Below, piece after piece: positions 6,078-8,094 of a stretch of DNA of 8,094 nt; positions within the stretch are counted from its first letter, which is position 1, and every line of letters begins with the position of its first letter. Both the position numbers and the translations under genes were made by a program. Under the pieces are notes generated by a model. It saw nothing but the letters and a program-made list of their open reading frames with translations. It searched no databases and had not been told where the DNA came from. Origin of the DNA: an uncultured Clostridia bacterium (lineage in GTDB: Bacteria > Bacillota > Clostridia > Christensenellales > Borkfalkiaceae); assembly GCA_944372565.1 (NCBI GenBank), contig CALVZR010000185.1, positions 1 to 8,094 on the forward strand. The letters run 5' to 3'.

Positions 6078-6923
6078 AAAAAGGGAATCAGTATCTGGTC
6101 TTTCGGTGCCGCGCCGCTGAAAGAGAGTTTCGCGCTCGCGAAAAAGGCGGGGTTCGAGGGGGTGGAAGTCGCGCTCGGAAGCGAGGGGGAGCTCAATCTT
6201 TCCTCTTCCGAACGGGAGATCGCCGCCGTGAAACGTATGGCGGAGGACAGCGGGATCGCGCTGTACAGCGTGGCCTGCGGACTGTATTGGGATTATCCCC
6301 TCACTTCCGACGACGCGAAAACGCGGGAAAAGGCGAAGGACATCGTAAAAAAACAACTGGAAACGGCGGCCGTTTTAGGGTGCGACGGCATTTTGGTGAT
6401 CCCCGGAACGGTGTGCGCGGATTTTATCGATCCGTCCAAGGTTACCGATTACGAAACGGCATACGAAAGGAGCCTCGCCGCGCTGACCGAACTCAAAAGC
6501 GTTGCGGAAAGGGAAAAGGTGCATATCGGGCTGGAAAACGTGTGGAACAAATTTCTCACTTCCCCTTTGGAGATGAGGGATTTTATCGACAAGATCGGCA
6601 GCGGCTACGTCGGGAGTTATCTCGATATCGGGAACGTGCTCTTCAACGGGTTCCCCGAACATTGGATAAAGATCCTCAAACACAGGATCAAGAAGGTGCA
6701 TTTCAAGGATTACAGGAAGGCTGCGGGCGGTCTGCACGGGTTTGTGGACCTTCTGGCGGGGGACGTGGACTATCCCGCCGTGACGGCGGCGCTCGCCGCC
6801 GCGGGATACGACGGCTGGGTAACGGCGGAAATGATTCCGAATTATAAAACGTATAACGAAACGCTCATTTACAATACGTCCAACGCGATGGACAGAATTC
6901 TCGGGAGGAAACAGACATGTTGA
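6075..6923 (+). CDS. Xylose-isomerase-like TIM-barrel sugar (phosphate) epimerase/isomerase
   Basis: This 282-residue protein has the AP-endonuclease-2/xylose-isomerase-like TIM-barrel fold used by ketose 3-epimerases, L-ribulose-5-phosphate 3-epimerases, hydroxypyruvate isomerase and IolE/IolI-type enzymes. It opens with KKGISIWSF and FEGVEVAL. The four expected metal ligands are present: Glu154 (GLENVWNKF), Asp184 (SYLDIGN), His209 (KKVHFKDY) and Glu252 (VTAEM). Their spacing closely follows D-tagatose 3-epimerase. It is cytosolic, with no signal peptide. The start is TTG 6075, chosen because AAGGAGG (6059-6065) lies 9 bases ahead and the protein then begins with the expected first strand. 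The in-frame TTG at 6021 has no ribosome binding site, and the ATG at 6070 is out of frame. The end overlaps the oxidoreductase start by 7 bases. The likely reaction is a metal-dependent keto-sugar or keto-cyclitol epimerisation linked to the partner dehydrogenase; the substrate is unknown. Confidence 0.9.
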   Translation: MKKGISIWSFGAAPLKESFALAKKAGFEGVEVALGSEGELNLSSSEREIAAVKRMAEDSGIALYSVACGLYWDYPLTSDDAKTREKAKDIVKKQLETAAVLGCDGILVIPGTVCADFIDPSKVTDYETAYERSLAALTELKSVAEREKVHIGLENVWNKFLTSPLEMRDFIDKIGSGYVGSYLDIGNVLFNGFPEHWIKILKHRIKKVHFKDYRKAAGGLHGFVDLLAGDVDYPAVTAALAAAGYDGWVTAEMIPNYKTYNETLIYNTSNAMDRILGRKQTC

Positions 6924-7894
6924 AAATCGGACTGATCGGCTGCGGCTATATGGGCACGATGCACGCGAACTGCTATCGGCATATCGCGGGGGCAAAACTC
7001 GCCGCCGTTGCGGATATACAGCGGAACAGGGCGGAAACGCTCGCCGCGCCCGCGGGCGCGGAAATTTACGTGGACGGCGCGGAACTGCTTTCGCGGGCGG
7101 ACGTGGACGCCGCGGATATCTGCCTTCCCACCTACCTGCACGCGAAATACGCGCTTTCCGCTATGGAAAAGGTAAAATACGTATTCATCGAAAAGCCGGT
7201 CGCGCTCACGGCGGAGGAATGCGACTTGCTGCTGGAAAAGAGCAGGGAAACGGGCTGCCGCGTGCAGGTGGGGCAGGTGATCCGTTTCTGGGACGAATAT
7301 GCCGCCCTGAAAAAGATGGCGGACAGCGGGATATACGGCAAAACGGTGAACGCGAATTTCCGCAGGATCAGCCCGCGGCCGGGCTGGGGCTGGGAAAACT
7401 GGCTGTGCGACGCGTCCCGTTCGGGCGGGGCGGCGCAGGATCTGCACGTGCACGACGTCGATTTTATCCTTTCCCTCTACGGCAAGCCGAAAAAGTTTTA
7501 TTCCGTAAAAAACAAAACGGGGGAGAAAAACTCCTATATCAACACGATTATGGAATACGAAGACAAGGCGGTGAGCGCGGAAGGCACCTGGGATCTGCCC
7601 GCCTGCCATCCCTTCGAAGCGAGTTTCCGCGTGGTGTTTGAAAAGGCGGTTGCGGAATATGCGGGCGGAAAGCTGGCGGTTTACGATGAAAACGGCGTAA
7701 GCTATCCCGAAATGCCGAAAAAGGAAGTTTCCGGGGAGAATTTCGAGGGCGGCAATATTTCCGACCTCGGCGGATATTACAACGAGCTCGCGTATTTCTG
7801 CGAGCGGGCGGCGAAACAAGAGGAGATCGATCGGGCCACGCTGAAAGACGCGGCGGAATCTTTGAAATTCGTCCTGTCCGAAATCGGTTTTTAA
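6917..7894 (+). CDS. Gfo/Idh/MocA family NAD(P)-dependent oxidoreductase
   Basis: This 325-residue protein has the normal length for the family. The N-terminal Rossmann domain begins GLIGCGYMG (5-13, GxGxxG for NAD(P)). It includes ADICLPTYLHAKYALSAM (66-83) and the hallmark EKPVALTAEE (92-101), where Lys93 is the catalytic/cofactor-proximal lysine. The C-terminal sheet domain carries GGAAQDLHVHDVDFIL (170-185), matching the family's GGxxxDxGxHxxD motif, with Asp175 and His179 as active-site residues. Family members oxidise or reduce sugars, cyclitols or their derivatives, so this one probably acts on the same substrate as the epimerase. ATG 6917 lies inside the upstream gene's end (7-base overlap), with GGGAGG at 6903-6908 and 8-base spacing; the pair is therefore translationally coupled. 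A terminator follows 21 bases after the stop. Family is certain; substrate and direction are not visible. Confidence 0.94.
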   Translation: MLKIGLIGCGYMGTMHANCYRHIAGAKLAAVADIQRNRAETLAAPAGAEIYVDGAELLSRADVDAADICLPTYLHAKYALSAMEKVKYVFIEKPVALTAEECDLLLEKSRETGCRVQVGQVIRFWDEYAALKKMADSGIYGKTVNANFRRISPRPGWGWENWLCDASRSGGAAQDLHVHDVDFILSLYGKPKKFYSVKNKTGEKNSYINTIMEYEDKAVSAEGTWDLPACHPFEASFRVVFEKAVAEYAGGKLAVYDENGVSYPEMPKKEVSGENFEGGNISDLGGYYNELAYFCERAAKQEEIDRATLKDAAESLKFVLSEIGF

Positions 7895-7915
7895 TCCCGA
7901 AACAGGCGGGAAAAG

Positions 7916-7946
7916 AAAAAAACTTCGGCAATGCCGAAGTTTTTTT
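7916..7946. terminator. Bidirectional intrinsic terminator
   Basis: A perfect 15-base inverted repeat, AAAAAAACTTCGGCA (7916-7930) and TGCCGAAGTTTTTTT (7932-7946), is centred on one base; in RNA a CAATG-type loop would open. Seven A's on one side and seven T's on the other allow termination of both the oxidoreductase operon and the converging - strand gene that ends at 7963. Confidence 0.93.
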
Positions 7947-7962
7947 GTCTTTTTCGGAAAAG

Positions 7963-8094
7963 TTACGCCGTCTGTTCGGGCTTTTCTTCCGCGAGGGGAG
8001 GATTGACGGAGGCCATCTGCCTTCTCATCGCGCCCGAAGAGAACAGCGCCGCGCCGACGAGCACGTCGAGTGCGACTTCCACGAATATGAACGC
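7963..8094 (-). CDS. C-terminal tail of an unidentified, probably membrane-associated protein (partial)
   Basis: Reading the complement from the window edge, an open frame of 43 codons ends in TAA (complement of 7963-7965). It encodes a hydrophobic stretch (FIFVEVALDVLVGAALF), then SGAMRRQMASVN and a short acidic/proline-rich tail ending EEKPEQTA. This looks like the last transmembrane helix of a membrane protein with a basic segment and a soluble C-terminus. The stop falls 17 bases from the terminator at 7916-7946, which supports a real gene end. The start and most of the protein lie beyond the window, so no family can be named. Confidence 0.6.
   Translation of the reverse strand, partial: AFIFVEVALDVLVGAALFSSGAMRRQMASVNPPLAEEKPEQTA

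Noticed and set aside
7898..7914. TCCCG/CGGGA mini-hairpin after the oxidoreductase stop
   Set aside because: Only 5 base pairs with a 7-base loop; too weak to call beside the strong terminator that follows.

Overview
This window looks like a chromosomal carbohydrate-utilisation locus of a moderately GC-rich Gram-positive-type bacterium, probably an uncultured gut-type Clostridia lineage (Bacillota). That assignment is an inference. It rests on strong AGGAGG-like ribosome binding sites before every gene, tightly packed or abutting genes, an AraC-type regulator, A-tract/hairpin/T-tract terminators, and protein wording typical of Clostridia. No rRNA, tRNA, CRISPR array or mobile element is visible, and no gene-free stretch exceeds 300 bases.

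Left operon (+ strand, 1-4994): four genes sit head to tail with gaps of 1, 0 and 15 bases (the last counted from the end of the aldolase remnant). They are a NagB-like sugar-phosphate isomerase/deaminase cut by the left window edge, a PfkB-family sugar kinase, a class II ketose-bisphosphate aldolase, and a cytosolic GH116 beta-glycosidase. The likely logic is that GH116 releases a monosaccharide from an imported glycoside, the NagB-like enzyme converts a phosphorylated sugar to a ketose phosphate, PfkB adds a second phosphate, and the aldolase splits the bisphosphate into trioses. The aldolase frame is broken near its C-terminus by a short damaged stretch (about 2250-2300), while the frame on either side is intact. 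This is either a young pseudogene or a local sequence/assembly error. A bidirectional terminator (5018-5047) ends the operon.

Regulator (- strand, 5078-5959): an AraC-family protein with an N-terminal cupin-like sensor and a C-terminal double HTH. It converges on the left operon and diverges from the right one.

Divergent control region (5960-6074): AT-rich, with a 13-base palindrome, a TGAACA/TGTTCA dyad and a possible -10 element. It is a plausible operator/promoter for the regulator and the right operon.

Right operon (+ strand, 6075-7894): a xylose-isomerase-like TIM-barrel sugar epimerase/isomerase with a TTG start overlaps by 7 bases a Gfo/Idh/MocA NAD(P)-dependent oxidoreductase. The pair suggests oxidation and epimerisation of a sugar or cyclitol. 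A second bidirectional terminator (7916-7946) follows. The window closes with the C-terminal tail of an unidentified, probably membrane-associated protein on the - strand.

No clearly novel system is evident. The most notable points are the aldolase lesion, a NagB-like protein lacking a catalytic Asp, and the unassigned substrate of the GH116/kinase/aldolase operon.
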